64,000 nt of DNA from Actinoplanes oblitus (GCF_030252345.1 NZ_CP126980.1:3239501-3303500), one strand, 5' to 3'; counted from the first letter of the stretch, positions 15,555-24,488 are shown. Numbers and translations: made by a program. The notes: generated from the letters alone by a model not told the origin.

Positions 15555-16751
15555 TCAGCGGGTGAAGGTGATCTCGGGGTAGCGGGGGTCCGGGGCGCGG
15601 AACCGGTCACCGGCGCGGCGCCGCAGGTGCTGGTCGAAGAAGGCGCGGAGATAGGCGCGCTGGATGGTGATCGAGCGGTGCGGGTCGAGTGTGCCGATCT
15701 GCTCGGCCACCTGCTCGGGGGTGAGGCCGAGCGCCGCCGCGAGCTGGGGGAAGAACACCTCGCTGTCGTTGAACGAGGCGTGCGTGGAGCCGCTCAGCCG
15801 CAGCTCGCGTTTCCAGCCGCGCTGGTTCGCCCAGAAGGTGTCCCAGGTCGGATCTTCGGGGTCGGTGCCGTGGTCGCTGCTCAGCAGCAGGAACGGGCGG
15901 TCGGAGCCGGCGACGGCGGCGGCCCCGACGAGGGTGCCGTCCAGGTTGACGCCGGCCTTGAGACGCCGGTCGTCGTGCATCGTGGCGGCGGCGGTGCTGC
16001 CGCCGAGGGAGTGGCCGAACATGCCGACCCGGTTCAGGTCGAACGCGCCCCGCAGGCCGGGCGGGAGCGGACGTCTCCCGGCCCCGGCGTTGAGGGCGGC
16101 GAGCTGGTCGAGGACGAACCGGGTGTCGGCCTCGCGGACGGCGACGACCTGGGCGATGACCTGATCGTCGATCTCGGGCGGGATCGCGGAGACCTCGACC
16201 CGCCCGCCGGGGAACTCGACCTCGGAGGCGTCGTGGGTGTGGTCGATGGTGACCACGATGTAGCCGTGGGCGGCCAGGTCCTCGACGAGGGCGGTGCTGG
16301 TGCCGCGGTCGCCGCCGAGGCCGGGGGAGTAGAGCACGACCGGGCGGGCACCTCGTCCGTGATCCGCCGGCGTGCCCACCCGGGCGTGCGTGGTGGTCGC
16401 CCGGATGACGTCGGCGGGGAAGCCGAAGGCCTCGGCGAAGTGGGGGACCGCGCCCGGCGACAGCCACGGCGCCGGTGGGCAGCCCCGGGCGTGCCGCGCC
16501 GGGTACCAGATCTGAATCATGATCTCCCGGGCCGGGCGGGACGGTACCCACGGATCGGTACGCGTGCTGTCGACCAGGTGCAGGGAGACGGTGCCGAGGT
16601 GCGCGGGGCCGGTCGGCGCGGGAAGCACGACCCCTCGGCTGGTGGGCCGGGCAACGGCGGGCGCGGCGCCGGCGACCAGTCCGAGACCGGAGGTGAGGGC
16701 GGCCGCGGCGAGCAGCCGGCGGCGGGTGACGGCCGGGGGGCGTTCGGGCAT
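15555..16751 (-). CDS. Tat-exported alpha/beta hydrolase (PAF-acetylhydrolase-like)
   Basis: The 398-residue protein has a twin-arginine signal (TRRRLLAAAALTSGLGLV, cleavage near APAVA) and an alpha/beta-hydrolase domain. The nucleophile elbow is GHSLGGS (about residue 262), with an oxyanion strand YSPGLGG. Asp and His of the triad are likely in NLDGT and STHASFND. The overall layout matches platelet-activating-factor acetylhydrolase-like lipases secreted by actinomycetes. A GAGGAAA ribosome site lies 7 nt before the ATG. The long open frame upstream of this ATG is ignored because the signal peptide and ribosome site fix the start. A hairpin follows the stop. Confidence 0.87.
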   Translation of the reverse strand: MPERPPAVTRRRLLAAAALTSGLGLVAGAAPAVARPTSRGVVLPAPTGPAHLGTVSLHLVDSTRTDPWVPSRPAREIMIQIWYPARHARGCPPAPWLSPGAVPHFAEAFGFPADVIRATTTHARVGTPADHGRGARPVVLYSPGLGGDRGTSTALVEDLAAHGYIVVTIDHTHDASEVEFPGGRVEVSAIPPEIDDQVIAQVVAVREADTRFVLDQLAALNAGAGRRPLPPGLRGAFDLNRVGMFGHSLGGSTAAATMHDDRRLKAGVNLDGTLVGAAAVAGSDRPFLLLSSDHGTDPEDPTWDTFWANQRGWKRELRLSGSTHASFNDSEVFFPQLAAALGLTPEQVAEQIGTLDPHRSITIQRAYLRAFFDQHLRRRAGDRFRAPDPRYPEITFTR

Positions 16752-16894
16752 GGCGGGTTTCCTCTGTTCGCGGCTGCCGTGGACGGTGCTCACGATGCCG
16801 GGGACCGGCCGTGCCGTCACTGGGGCCGGCAGCCGGTCCGGGGTGCGGTTTTCCTCACCCCGGAGGGAGGGCGGGCCACCTGGTCCGCGCGTCG

Positions 16895-16919
16895 TAGGCT
16901 CACTACCGTGATCAAGTGA
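16895..16919 (+). promoter_or_regulatory. -10 box with a 3-codon leaderless ORF overlapping the kinase start
   Basis: TAGGCT (16895-16900) is followed after 7 nt by GTG-ATC-AAG-TGA (16908-16919). The TGA overlaps the GTG start of the histidine kinase (16916), so a ribosome ending the tiny leader is placed on the kinase start. Confidence 0.4.
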
Positions 16920-18103
16920 TCTGGACAGAAGTGGCCGGCGCGCTGTGGCCGGCGCGCACCTGGCGTGCCATCGGCCACGCGCTCGTGGGGCTGCCACTGG
17001 GTGTGCTGGCCTTCGCGCTCACCGGGGGCCTGCCGATCGGGCTCGCCTACTGCGCGGGGTGGAGCCTGCTCTACGCGCCCACCGGCGACCGGCTGCTGAC
17101 CACGACGCTCGTGGTGCTCACCGTGCTCGTACCGGTGCCGCTGTGGTGGACCGTGCGGGGCCTCACCGCGCTGCAACGACGACGCTTCCGGGCACTGCTC
17201 GGCGCCGAGATCCCGCCACCCCGGCCGGGCCCGCGCGGCACCTGGCGGCAGATCGGCTACCACCTGCTCGCACCGTTCATCGGCGCCGGGTTCTGGCTGG
17301 TCCTTCCTCTGGTGGTGGCCGGCCTCCGGGGCGACGACCGGCCGCTGCCGGTCACCCTGGGGCTGGGCGCGCTGGTGCTGCTCGCGGCGCCGTGGGTGGC
17401 CCGGGGTGTGGCGCGGGCCGACACGGCCGCGGCGCGGGCGCTGCTCGGGCCCAGCCGCAGCGAGGCGCTGGCCGCGCGGGTGGAGTCGCTGTCCCGCAGC
17501 CGGGCCGACATCGTCGCCGCCACCGACGCCGAACGCCGCCGCATCGAGCGGGACCTGCACGACGGCGCCCAGCAACGGCTGGTCTCGCTCGCGATGAACC
17601 TCGGCATGGCCCGGGCCGGCCTGGGCGACGCGCCCGAGCCGGCCCGCCAGGTGATCGAGGCCGCTCACCAGGAGGCCACCCAGGCGCTGGCCGAGCTGCG
17701 CGAATTCGTCCGCGGCCTGCACCCGGCCGTGCTCGACGACCGCGGCCTGGATGCGGCGCTGTCCGGCATCGCCGCCCGTGCGCCGCTGCCGGTGCGGGTC
17801 CGGGTCACCGTGGCCTCGCGCTGCTCGCCGGTGATCGAGGCGATCGCGTACTTCGTCGTCTCCGAGGCGCTCACCAACGTCGCCAAGCACGCGGGCGCCA
17901 CCCGGGCCGAGGTGACCGTCGACCGTAGCGGCGACCGGTTGCGGGTCGCGGTCACCGACGACGGCCGCGGCGGCGCCGACCCGAACGGCGGCGGGCTGCG
18001 CGGGCTCGCCCAGCGGGCCGCCTCGGTCGACGGCACGTTCACCCTGCACAGCCCGGCCGGCGGGCCGACGACGATCACTGTGGAGCTGCCGTGCGGATCG
18101 TGA
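16916..18103 (+). CDS. NarL-type sensor histidine kinase
   Basis: The 395-residue membrane kinase has about four to six hydrophobic segments in the first 165 residues, arranged as two pairs around a short cytoplasmic loop, then a HisKA_3 dimerisation domain with RRRIERDLHDGAQQRL (phosphorylated His) and a HATPase_c domain (EALTNVAKHAGAT, VTDDGRGGAD, GGLRGLAQR). No extracytoplasmic sensor domain is present, so it probably senses at or in the membrane. It overlaps the response regulator by 13 bp. The likely start GTG 16916 overlaps a 3-codon upstream frame; no ribosome site is seen. The N-terminal layout resembles DUF-type sensor regions of DesK/LiaS-like kinases. Confidence 0.9.
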   Translation: MIWTEVAGALWPARTWRAIGHALVGLPLGVLAFALTGGLPIGLAYCAGWSLLYAPTGDRLLTTTLVVLTVLVPVPLWWTVRGLTALQRRRFRALLGAEIPPPRPGPRGTWRQIGYHLLAPFIGAGFWLVLPLVVAGLRGDDRPLPVTLGLGALVLLAAPWVARGVARADTAAARALLGPSRSEALAARVESLSRSRADIVAATDAERRRIERDLHDGAQQRLVSLAMNLGMARAGLGDAPEPARQVIEAAHQEATQALAELREFVRGLHPAVLDDRGLDAALSGIAARAPLPVRVRVTVASRCSPVIEAIAYFVVSEALTNVAKHAGATRAEVTVDRSGDRLRVAVTDDGRGGADPNGGGLRGLAQRAASVDGTFTLHSPAGGPTTITVELPCGS

Positions 18104-18732
18104 TCGGTGAGGACTCGGTGCTGCTCCGGGCCGGGCTGACCAAGCTGCTCGCCGACGGCGGGTTCGACGTGGTCGACGCGGTGCCCGACGCCGGGCAGCT
18201 GCTGCGTGCGGTCGCCGAGCATCGGCCCGATCTGGCCCTGATCGATGTACGGATGCCGCCCACCCACACCGACGAGGGCATCCGTGCCGCACTCGTGATC
18301 CGCCACCAGTACCCGGAGATCGCCGTGCTGGTGCTCTCCCAGTACGTGGAGGAGCGGTACGCCACCGATCTGCTGTCGGTACAGACCAGCGGGGTCGGCT
18401 ACCTGCTCAAGGACCGGGTCGCCCACGTGTCGGAGTTCCTCGACGCGCTGCGCCGGGTGGCGGCCGGCGGCACCGTGCTCGACCCGGAGGTCGTCGCGCA
18501 GCTGCTGGTACGCCGGCGCGACGACCCGGTCGACCGGCTCACGCCGCGCGAGGCGGAGGTGCTGCGGCTGATGGCCGAGGGGCGCTCCAACGCGGGGATC
18601 GTGGAGGCGCTGAAGGTCAGTCACAGCGCGGTCGAGAAGTACGTCGGCAGCATCCTCGCCAAGCTCGACCTGCCGCAGACGGAGACCGACCACCGGCGCG
18701 TCCTCGCCGTGCTGAGATTCCTGCGCGCCTGA
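18091..18732 (+). CDS. NarL/LuxR-family response regulator
   Basis: The 213-residue protein has a receiver domain (acidic pocket EDS, phosphoacceptor Asp in LALIDVRMPP near residue 52, Lys in LLKDRV) and a C-terminal LuxR-type helix-turn-helix (LTPREAEVLRLMAEGRSNAGI, ALKVSHSAVEKYVGSILAKL). It should bind DNA as a dimer after phosphorylation by the overlapping kinase. GTG 18091 is used because it gives the standard MRIVIGED beginning and overlaps the kinase 3' end. No target gene is adjacent other than the convergent aldo/keto reductase. Confidence 0.92.
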   Translation: MRIVIGEDSVLLRAGLTKLLADGGFDVVDAVPDAGQLLRAVAEHRPDLALIDVRMPPTHTDEGIRAALVIRHQYPEIAVLVLSQYVEERYATDLLSVQTSGVGYLLKDRVAHVSEFLDALRRVAAGGTVLDPEVVAQLLVRRRDDPVDRLTPREAEVLRLMAEGRSNAGIVEALKVSHSAVEKYVGSILAKLDLPQTETDHRRVLAVLRFLRA

Positions 18733-18750
18733 GACAGCACCACGCCCGGG

Positions 18751-19716
18751 CTAGTAGCCGATCACCGCGTGTGGCCGGTACGGCGCCTCCAGGCGGGCGA
18801 TCTCGTCCTCGGTCAGCTTCAGGTCGACGGCCGCCACCGCGTCGTCGATGTGCCGCTCCTTCGACGCGCCGATGATCGGTGCGGTGACCGCCGGTTTGGC
18901 CAGCAGCCAGGCCAGCGCCACCTGAGCGGCCGGCACCGCCCGGGCCGCCGCCACCTCGGCCACCGCGTCGGCGACCAGGAAGTCCTCCTCCTGGGACAGC
19001 CGCGCCACCAGCGGGTCCCGCTGGGCCCGGCGGGTCTCGGCGGCCCGGCCGCGGGCCAGCACGCCCTTGGCCAGCGGGCTCCACGGGATCACGCCGACCC
19101 CCGAGTCCAGGCAGAACGGGAGCATCTCCCGCTCGTCCTCCCGGTACGCCAGGTTGTACTGCGGCTGCATCGACACGAACCGGGTCCAGCCGTGCCGCTC
19201 GGCCACGTGCTGCGCCTTGGCGAACTGCCACGCGTACATGCTGGAGGCCCCGATGTAGCGCGCCTTGCCGGCCCGGACCACGTCGTGCAGGGCCTCCATG
19301 GTCTCCTCGATCGGCGTGCCGTGGTCCCAGCGGTGGATCTGGTAGAGGTCGACGTGGTCGGTGCCGAGCCGGCGCAGCGACGCGTCGATCGCCGCCATGA
19401 TGTGCTTGCGGGACAGACCCCGATCGTTCGGCCCCGGGCCGGTCGGGAAGAACACCTTGCTGGCCAGCACGTAATCGTCGCGGTTCGCGAAGATCGACCG
19501 CAGCAGGCGCCCGGTGATCTCCTCACTGACCCCGTCGGAGTACATGTCGGCGGTGTCGAAGAAGGTGATGCCGAGCTCGGCCGCGCGCCGCACGATCGGG
19601 CCGGCCGCCTCCTCGTCGAGCACCCAGTCCCGCCAGGCGGCCGAACCGTACGTCATCATGCCGAGGCAGATCCGGGACACCTGGAGTCCTGTCCCGCCGA
19701 GCCGTCCGTAGTCCAT
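18751..19716 (-). CDS. Aldo/keto reductase
   Basis: The 321-residue TIM-barrel enzyme starts MDYGRLGGTGLQVSRICLG and contains the catalytic tetrad pieces FFDTADMYSDG (Asp/Tyr), LASKVFF (Lys) and YQIHRWDHGTP (His). The NADPH-binding end PIIGASKERHIDDA is also present. It should reduce carbonyls with NADPH; the substrate is unknown. The ATG is 6 nt after a TAGGCT hexamer (19723-19728, minus strand), so it is probably leaderless. It ends 19 bp from the end of the convergent response regulator, without a clear shared terminator. Confidence 0.9.
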   Translation of the reverse strand: MDYGRLGGTGLQVSRICLGMMTYGSAAWRDWVLDEEAAGPIVRRAAELGITFFDTADMYSDGVSEEITGRLLRSIFANRDDYVLASKVFFPTGPGPNDRGLSRKHIMAAIDASLRRLGTDHVDLYQIHRWDHGTPIEETMEALHDVVRAGKARYIGASSMYAWQFAKAQHVAERHGWTRFVSMQPQYNLAYREDEREMLPFCLDSGVGVIPWSPLAKGVLARGRAAETRRAQRDPLVARLSQEEDFLVADAVAEVAAARAVPAAQVALAWLLAKPAVTAPIIGASKERHIDDAVAAVDLKLTEDEIARLEAPYRPHAVIGY

Positions 19717-19722
19717 GATCCG

Positions 19723-19728
19723 AGCCTA
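19723..19728 (-). promoter_or_regulatory. Candidate -10 box (TAGGCT) of aldo/keto reductase
   Basis: TAGGCT on the minus strand, 6 nt before the ATG at 19716; leaderless arrangement. Confidence 0.5.
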
Positions 19729-19745
19729 TTCGTGCCGGGTATCGC

Positions 19746-19775
19746 CCGGCTGCCCGGTTCGTGCCGGGCAGCCGG
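19746..19775 (-). terminator. Hairpin after the ABC permease gene
   Basis: CCGGCTGCCCGG (19746-19757) and CCGGGCAGCCGG (19764-19775) form a perfect 12-bp stem with a 6-nt loop, 9 bp past the permease stop. Confidence 0.7.
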
Positions 19776-19784
19776 TGCTCTGGG

Positions 19785-22115
19785 TCACTCGTTGTGCAGG
19801 ACCCGGGCGATGGTGAGCCGGGCCGCCGACCGAGCCGGGAACAGCGCCCCGGCGACCGCGATCAGCACGCCGGTCAGGACGAGCGGAACGAGCAGGGCCG
19901 GGGTCCAGACCGTCACCACCGACGTCGGCAGGTGGGCCTGGGCCGCGCGGGACACCATCGCCACCACGACGCGGTGCACGGCGATCCCGAGCGGCAGGCC
20001 GAGCAGCCCGCCGATCACACCGAGCGCCGCCATCGAGGTGACCATCATCGTCACCACCTGCCGCGGGGTCATCCCGATCGACTTGAGCATGCCCAGGTCA
20101 CGGCGGCGTTCCAAGGCGTCGAGGGCGACCGTGTTGAGCACGCCGAGCGACGCGACCAGGGCCAGCAGCACGCCGAGCACTGTGGAGAAGCCGGTCACGA
20201 TGACCGCGAAGTCGTCGGTGCCGACGTTGTTCCACACGTCCAGGCCGCTGTCGGCCGAGCGCACCGCGGCGACGTACCCGTCCAGGTCGGTACCCGGGGT
20301 GACCTGCACCTGGTACTGGAAGTCGCTCGGCTCCAGGTGCGGATCCGGGATCGCGGTGACCAGGGCCGCCCACTCGGCGAGCAGCGCGGGCGGGCCGGAA
20401 GGTCCGCGGACCGTCTCGCCGACGATCCGGAAGGTGGTGCGCCGGCCGCCGGACTCGACGGTGACCGGGTCACCCACCTTCCACCCCCGCTGGAGCAGCA
20501 GTTTCGACGGGGCGACCACCTCGTCCGGCGCCGTCATCCAGTGGCCCCGCAGCAGCTGGGCGCGGTAGCCCAGCTCGGCCACCTCGCCGCGGGCGAAGTT
20601 GACCGGGAGCGGGTCGCTGCCGCCCGGCACGCTCAGATCGGTGTTGGCGAACACCCCGACCCGGGCGGCGCCGGGCAGGCCCCGCAGCAACTCCTCGACC
20701 CGGGCGTCGGTGCGGGTGGTCGGTGCGCCGAAGGCCGGGTCCAGCCCGCGCACCCCGATGTCGCCGCTGACCTGGTTGTCGATAGCGGTCACCCGGTTCA
20801 GCGTGCTGCCCAGACCGGTCGCGAACGTCACCGTGGTCACCCCGAGCAGCAGCGCGGCCATGGTCAGCGCGGTCCGGCCGGGCCGGGCGAACGGCAGGCC
20901 CAGGCCGAGGCTCACCGCCCGCGGCAGGCGGGAGCCGCTGAGCGCGCGCTGGGCCCGCAGGCCGCGCCCGCGCCGCTGCGCGCTGCCGGCGCTGATCGCC
21001 TGCGCCGCGGAGAGCCGGTGCGCCCGGCGGGCCGGTACCAGTGCGGCGACCAGCACCAGCAGCGGCACGCCCAGCAGCGCGGCCAGCCACACCCACCAGC
21101 GGATCGAGGTGTCACCGAACCCGAAGCCGCGGAACGCCTGGCCGATCAGCCCCTGGCCGCCCAGGGCGCCGATCACCGCGCCGGGCACGGCACCGGCCAC
21201 CGCCGGGACCGAGGCCATCAGCAGGTAGACCGCGACGACCTGGCGCGGGGTGAAGCCGATCGACTTGAGCACGCCGATGTGCCGGTACCCCGAGACGACC
21301 GCGCCGGAGACCACGTTGGCCACGATCAGCACCGCCACCAGCAGGCCGAACACCCCGAACGCGCCGAGCAGCGGCAGGTAGGTGCCGAGGTCCTGGGCGG
21401 CCTCCTCCTTGAGCGCGAGGTACGGCTCGGCGGCGATCAGCGCCCCGCCGGGGAGCCCCGTGGCCACCCCGGCCTGGCGCGCGGCCACCGCCTCCCGCGT
21501 CGACACGTCACCGGCGAACCGGTAGAGCATCTGCCACCCGGTCGGGTGCAGCGCCCGCGCCTGCTCGGGGGTGACCCAGCCGTCCGCCGACTCGCTGATG
21601 CTGTCGGCGAACCCGACCACCTTCAGCGTGACCCCGCCCGCGGCGACCTCGGTGAGCCCGGCGAGCGGACCCATCTCGACATCGTCGTCCGGCGGGAAGG
21701 CCAGCACGATCTCACCCGGCGCGGACGGCCATCGGCCGCGCCACAGGTCGAGCCGGTCGACGGCGCCACCCGGATCGGCGCGTCCGACCACGGTGATCGG
21801 GCCCGGCATCGGCAGCCGCCCGGTCCCGTGCTCCGGCTCCAGCACGACCTGGGCGAACGGTCCGGCCGCGGCGGTCACCCCGGACCGGGCCGCGCTCAGC
21901 TGTGCCTCGGTCACCCGGCCGGGGTCGTAGGCGGCCACCGAGTGGGCGCCCTGCCGGGCCGCGAACGCCCTGTCGAAGGGCGCGGACGACGCGTCGAGCA
22001 GGGCGAGCGAGACCACAGTCGTGGCGCCGCAGAGCAACACCACCAGGGCGATCAGGAACGTCTGCAGCTTGCGGCGCCGGATCGCGGCCCGCGCCGCCCG
22101 CCACACGGCGCTCAC
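19785..22115 (-). CDS. FtsX-like ABC transporter permease (MacB type)
   Basis: The 776-residue membrane protein has the duplicated FtsX layout: one N-terminal helix and a large extracytoplasmic domain, a three-helix FtsX block, a second single helix and extracytoplasmic domain, and a final FtsX block. The paired motifs SIGFTPRQVVAVYLLMASV and SIGMTPRQVVTMMVTSMAA mark the two blocks. It has the usual length for actinobacterial 2-domain permeases. It overlaps the ATPase stop by 4 bp (GTGA), so translation is coupled. Members export peptides or drugs, or act in mechanotransmission; the divergent two-component system next door suggests response to a cell-envelope agent. Confidence 0.9.
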   Translation of the reverse strand: MSAVWRAARAAIRRRKLQTFLIALVVLLCGATTVVSLALLDASSAPFDRAFAARQGAHSVAAYDPGRVTEAQLSAARSGVTAAAGPFAQVVLEPEHGTGRLPMPGPITVVGRADPGGAVDRLDLWRGRWPSAPGEIVLAFPPDDDVEMGPLAGLTEVAAGGVTLKVVGFADSISESADGWVTPEQARALHPTGWQMLYRFAGDVSTREAVAARQAGVATGLPGGALIAAEPYLALKEEAAQDLGTYLPLLGAFGVFGLLVAVLIVANVVSGAVVSGYRHIGVLKSIGFTPRQVVAVYLLMASVPAVAGAVPGAVIGALGGQGLIGQAFRGFGFGDTSIRWWVWLAALLGVPLLVLVAALVPARRAHRLSAAQAISAGSAQRRGRGLRAQRALSGSRLPRAVSLGLGLPFARPGRTALTMAALLLGVTTVTFATGLGSTLNRVTAIDNQVSGDIGVRGLDPAFGAPTTRTDARVEELLRGLPGAARVGVFANTDLSVPGGSDPLPVNFARGEVAELGYRAQLLRGHWMTAPDEVVAPSKLLLQRGWKVGDPVTVESGGRRTTFRIVGETVRGPSGPPALLAEWAALVTAIPDPHLEPSDFQYQVQVTPGTDLDGYVAAVRSADSGLDVWNNVGTDDFAVIVTGFSTVLGVLLALVASLGVLNTVALDALERRRDLGMLKSIGMTPRQVVTMMVTSMAALGVIGGLLGLPLGIAVHRVVVAMVSRAAQAHLPTSVVTVWTPALLVPLVLTGVLIAVAGALFPARSAARLTIARVLHNE

Positions 22116-22801
22116 GCCCGCTCCAGCGCGGCCTCGTGGGCGATCCGCCCGTCCCGCATCTCCACCAGCCGGCTCGCACAGCGGTGCGCCAGCCGCTCGT
22201 CGTGCGTCACGATCAGCAGCGTCTGACCGATCTGGTTCAGATCCAGCAGCAGGTCCATCACCTGCTCGCCGGCGTGCGAGTCGAGGGCGCCGGTCGGCTC
22301 GTCGGCCAGCAGCAGGGCCGGCCGGTTCATCAGCGCGCGGGCCACCGCCACCCGCTGCCGCTCGCCACCGCTGAGCGCTGCCGGATAGACGTCGCGCCGG
22401 TCGGCGATGCCCAGCTCGTCGAGGAGCTCCAGGGCACGTTTGCGGGCCGGGCCGGCCTTGCTGCCGGTCAGCTGGGCGGCCAGGGCCACGTTGTCCAGCG
22501 CGGGCAGGTCGTCCAGCAGGTTGAAGAACTGGAAGATCATCCCGAGGTGGTGCCGGCGGAACAGGGCCAGCCCGGTCTCGTTCATCGTGTCGAGGCGCTC
22601 GCCGTGCACCAGGACCGTGCCGGTGGTCGGCCGGTCCAGCCCGGCGATCATGTTGAGCAGGGTGGACTTGCCGCAGCCGGACGGGCCCATCACGGCCACC
22701 GCCTCGCCGGGGCGGATCTCCAGGGACACCCCGTCGAGGGCGGCGGTCTCCCCATACTCCTTGCGCACCCCATCGAGGCGCACCACCGTCTCGTTCGTCA
22801 T
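22112..22801 (-). CDS. ABC transporter ATP-binding protein (MacB/LolD type)
   Basis: The 229-residue ATPase has Walker A GPSGCGKST, Q-loop FQFFNLLDDLPA, signature LSGGERQR, Walker B LLLADEPTGALDS and the H-loop TLLIVTHDE. The DEPTGALD form is characteristic of the MacB/LolD/FtsE group that pairs with FtsX-type permeases, in line with the next gene. The ATG at 22801 is 7 nt after TAGCGT on the minus strand (22809-22814), a leaderless arrangement. The gene is divergent from a histidine kinase, with 75 bp between starts, so one regulatory region probably serves both directions. Confidence 0.93.
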   Translation of the reverse strand: MTNETVVRLDGVRKEYGETAALDGVSLEIRPGEAVAVMGPSGCGKSTLLNMIAGLDRPTTGTVLVHGERLDTMNETGLALFRRHHLGMIFQFFNLLDDLPALDNVALAAQLTGSKAGPARKRALELLDELGIADRRDVYPAALSGGERQRVAVARALMNRPALLLADEPTGALDSHAGEQVMDLLLDLNQIGQTLLIVTHDERLAHRCASRLVEMRDGRIAHEAALERA

Positions 22802-22808
22802 GGCCGGT

Positions 22809-22814
22809 ACGCTA
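22809..22814 (-). promoter_or_regulatory. Candidate -10 box (TAGCGT) of the ABC exporter operon
   Basis: TAGCGT on the minus strand, 7 nt before the ATG at 22801; leaderless arrangement. The response regulator of the divergent operon may bind in the 75-bp spacer. Confidence 0.5.
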
Positions 22815-22876
22815 CGGAGGCGGGCCCGGCCCGGCATCGGGCCGTGGGCTGACATCCCACCGGTGTAGTACCAGGG

Positions 22877-23758
22877 ATGTATGCGGTGTCGGAGCACGGG
22901 AGGATGTGCCCGCGCCGCGGTTCTGCCAAGGTGTTGTCCGTGGAGACGCTGGTGCTGGCCGGAGCGCTGGGGACGGCCGTGCTGGCCGCCGCCGGGCTGT
23001 GGATCGCGCTGGTCCGGGCCCGCCGCCGGCACGCGCGGGCGATGGGCGAGCGCGGCTGGCTGCTGGAGCGGGAGCGGGAGGCCGCCGCCCGGGCCGCCGT
23101 CGGCGAGGAGCGCGCCCGGATCGCCCGGGAGCTGCACGACATCGTCTCGCACAACGTGAGCGTGATGATCGTCCAGACCGCCGCCGCGCGCGAGGTGCTG
23201 ACCGCCATGCCGGACACCGCGGCCACCGCCCTGACCGAGGTGGAGAAGGCCGGACGGACCACCATGACCGAGCTGCGTCACCTGCTCGGCCTGCTCGCGC
23301 CGGACGCCGCCGGAGCCGACGACGACGCCGATCTGGCCCCGCAGCCCACGCTGAGCGCGCTCGGTCCGCTGGTCGACCGGATCGCGTTCGCCGGGTTGCC
23401 GGTCGAGGTGCGGGTCTCCGGCGAGCCCCGGCCGCTGCCGTCCGGCATCGACGTCACCGCCTACCGTGTCGTGCAGGAGGCGCTGACCAACGCGCTGAAA
23501 CACGGCGCCGGCGGCAAGGCCGAGGTGACCATCCGCTACGCCGAGCGAGCGCTGCGGGTGGAGGTGCTGACCACCGGGCCCAGCGTGCTCACCGGGGATG
23601 CCGTGCCGCGAGGCGGCGGCGCGGAGGACTCCGGCGCCGGTCGCGGTCTGCTCGGCTTGCGACAGCGAGTTGCGGTGTACGGCGGTCAGCTCGACGCCCG
23701 GCGCCGGCTCGGTGGGGGCTTCCGGGTGCGGGCACGGATCCCGGTGGCGGGGGCATGA
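22877..23758 (+). CDS. NarL-type sensor histidine kinase
   Basis: The protein of up to 293 residues has one membrane segment near the N-terminus (VLAGALGTAVLAAAGLWIALV), a HisKA_3 domain with RIARELHDIVSHNVSVM (phosphorylated His), and a HATPase domain with EALTNALKHG and RGLLGLRQRVAVYGG. It is short and lacks a sensory domain, as in intramembrane-sensing kinases that watch an ABC exporter. ATG 22877 is given; the in-frame GTG at 22940 directly before the membrane segment is a plausible alternative. The stop overlaps the regulator start (ATGA). Confidence 0.88.
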   Translation: MYAVSEHGRMCPRRGSAKVLSVETLVLAGALGTAVLAAAGLWIALVRARRRHARAMGERGWLLEREREAAARAAVGEERARIARELHDIVSHNVSVMIVQTAAAREVLTAMPDTAATALTEVEKAGRTTMTELRHLLGLLAPDAAGADDDADLAPQPTLSALGPLVDRIAFAGLPVEVRVSGEPRPLPSGIDVTAYRVVQEALTNALKHGAGGKAEVTIRYAERALRVEVLTTGPSVLTGDAVPRGGGAEDSGAGRGLLGLRQRVAVYGGQLDARRRLGGGFRVRARIPVAGA

Positions 23759-24462
23759 CGGCGTACCCCCATGATCCGGAAGCCTCCCGCAGCGCGCCGC
23801 CGCCCGTCGGCCGGCCCGCCCCGCGCGTGCTCGTCGTCGACGACCAGGAACTGATCCGGGCCGGGTTCCGGCTGATCCTGACCGCGCGGGGCATCGACGT
23901 GGTGGGTGAGGCGGCCGACGGCGCCGAGGCGGTCGAGGCGGAGCGGCGGCTGCGGCCGGACGTGGTGCTGATGGACATCCGGATGCCGGCCATGGACGGG
24001 CTGGAGGCGGCCCGGCGGATCCTGGCGCGCAGCCCACACTGCCGGGTGCTCATGCTCACCACCTTCGACCTGGACCGCTACGTCTACTCGGCGCTCGCCA
24101 TCGGGGCCAGCGGCTTCCTGCTCAAGGACGTGACCGCCGACCACCTCGCCGCGGCGGTCCGGCTGGTCGGCACGGGCGACGCGCTGCTCGCGCCGTCGAT
24201 CACCCGGCGGCTGGTGCAGCGGTTCGCCGGCGGCCAGCCGGCCGTGCACCGGGACCTGTCGCCGCTCACCCCGCGTGAGATGGAGGTGCTCACCCTGCTC
24301 GGGCGTGGTCTGTCGAACACCGAGCTGGCCGGCGAGCTGACGCTCAGCGAGGCGACGGTCAAGACGCACGTGGCCCGGATCTTCGCCAAGCTGGATCTGC
24401 GCGACCGCGCGCAGGCGGTGGTCCTCGCCTACGAGACCGGGCTGGTCACGCCCGGCTCCTGA
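23755..24462 (+). CDS. NarL/LuxR-family response regulator
   Basis: The 235-residue protein has a proline-rich N-terminal extension of about 22 residues, a receiver domain (VVDDQELIRAGF, phosphoacceptor in DVVLMDIRMPAMDG, FLLKDV) and a LuxR helix-turn-helix (LTPREMEVLTLLGRGLSNTEL, LSEATVKTHVARIFAKL). It overlaps the kinase stop by ATGA. By position it should control the divergent FtsX-type ABC exporter, a common arrangement for envelope-stress or bacteriocin-response modules. A hairpin follows the stop. Confidence 0.92.
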   Translation: MTAYPHDPEASRSAPPPVGRPAPRVLVVDDQELIRAGFRLILTARGIDVVGEAADGAEAVEAERRLRPDVVLMDIRMPAMDGLEAARRILARSPHCRVLMLTTFDLDRYVYSALAIGASGFLLKDVTADHLAAAVRLVGTGDALLAPSITRRLVQRFAGGQPAVHRDLSPLTPREMEVLTLLGRGLSNTELAGELTLSEATVKTHVARIFAKLDLRDRAQAVVLAYETGLVTPGS

Positions 24463-24466
24463 AATC

Positions 24467-24488
24467 CCTGCCGGACCCCGGCGGCAGG
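24467..24488 (+). terminator. Hairpin after the response regulator
   Basis: CCTGCCG (24467-24473) pairs with CGGCAGG (24482-24488) around an 8-nt loop; a GAAA precedes it and TTT follows. Confidence 0.5.

Noticed and set aside
14439..16919. Plus-strand frame of about 820 codons
   Set aside because: Antisense to the exonuclease and hydrolase genes, both of which have clear domains and starts.
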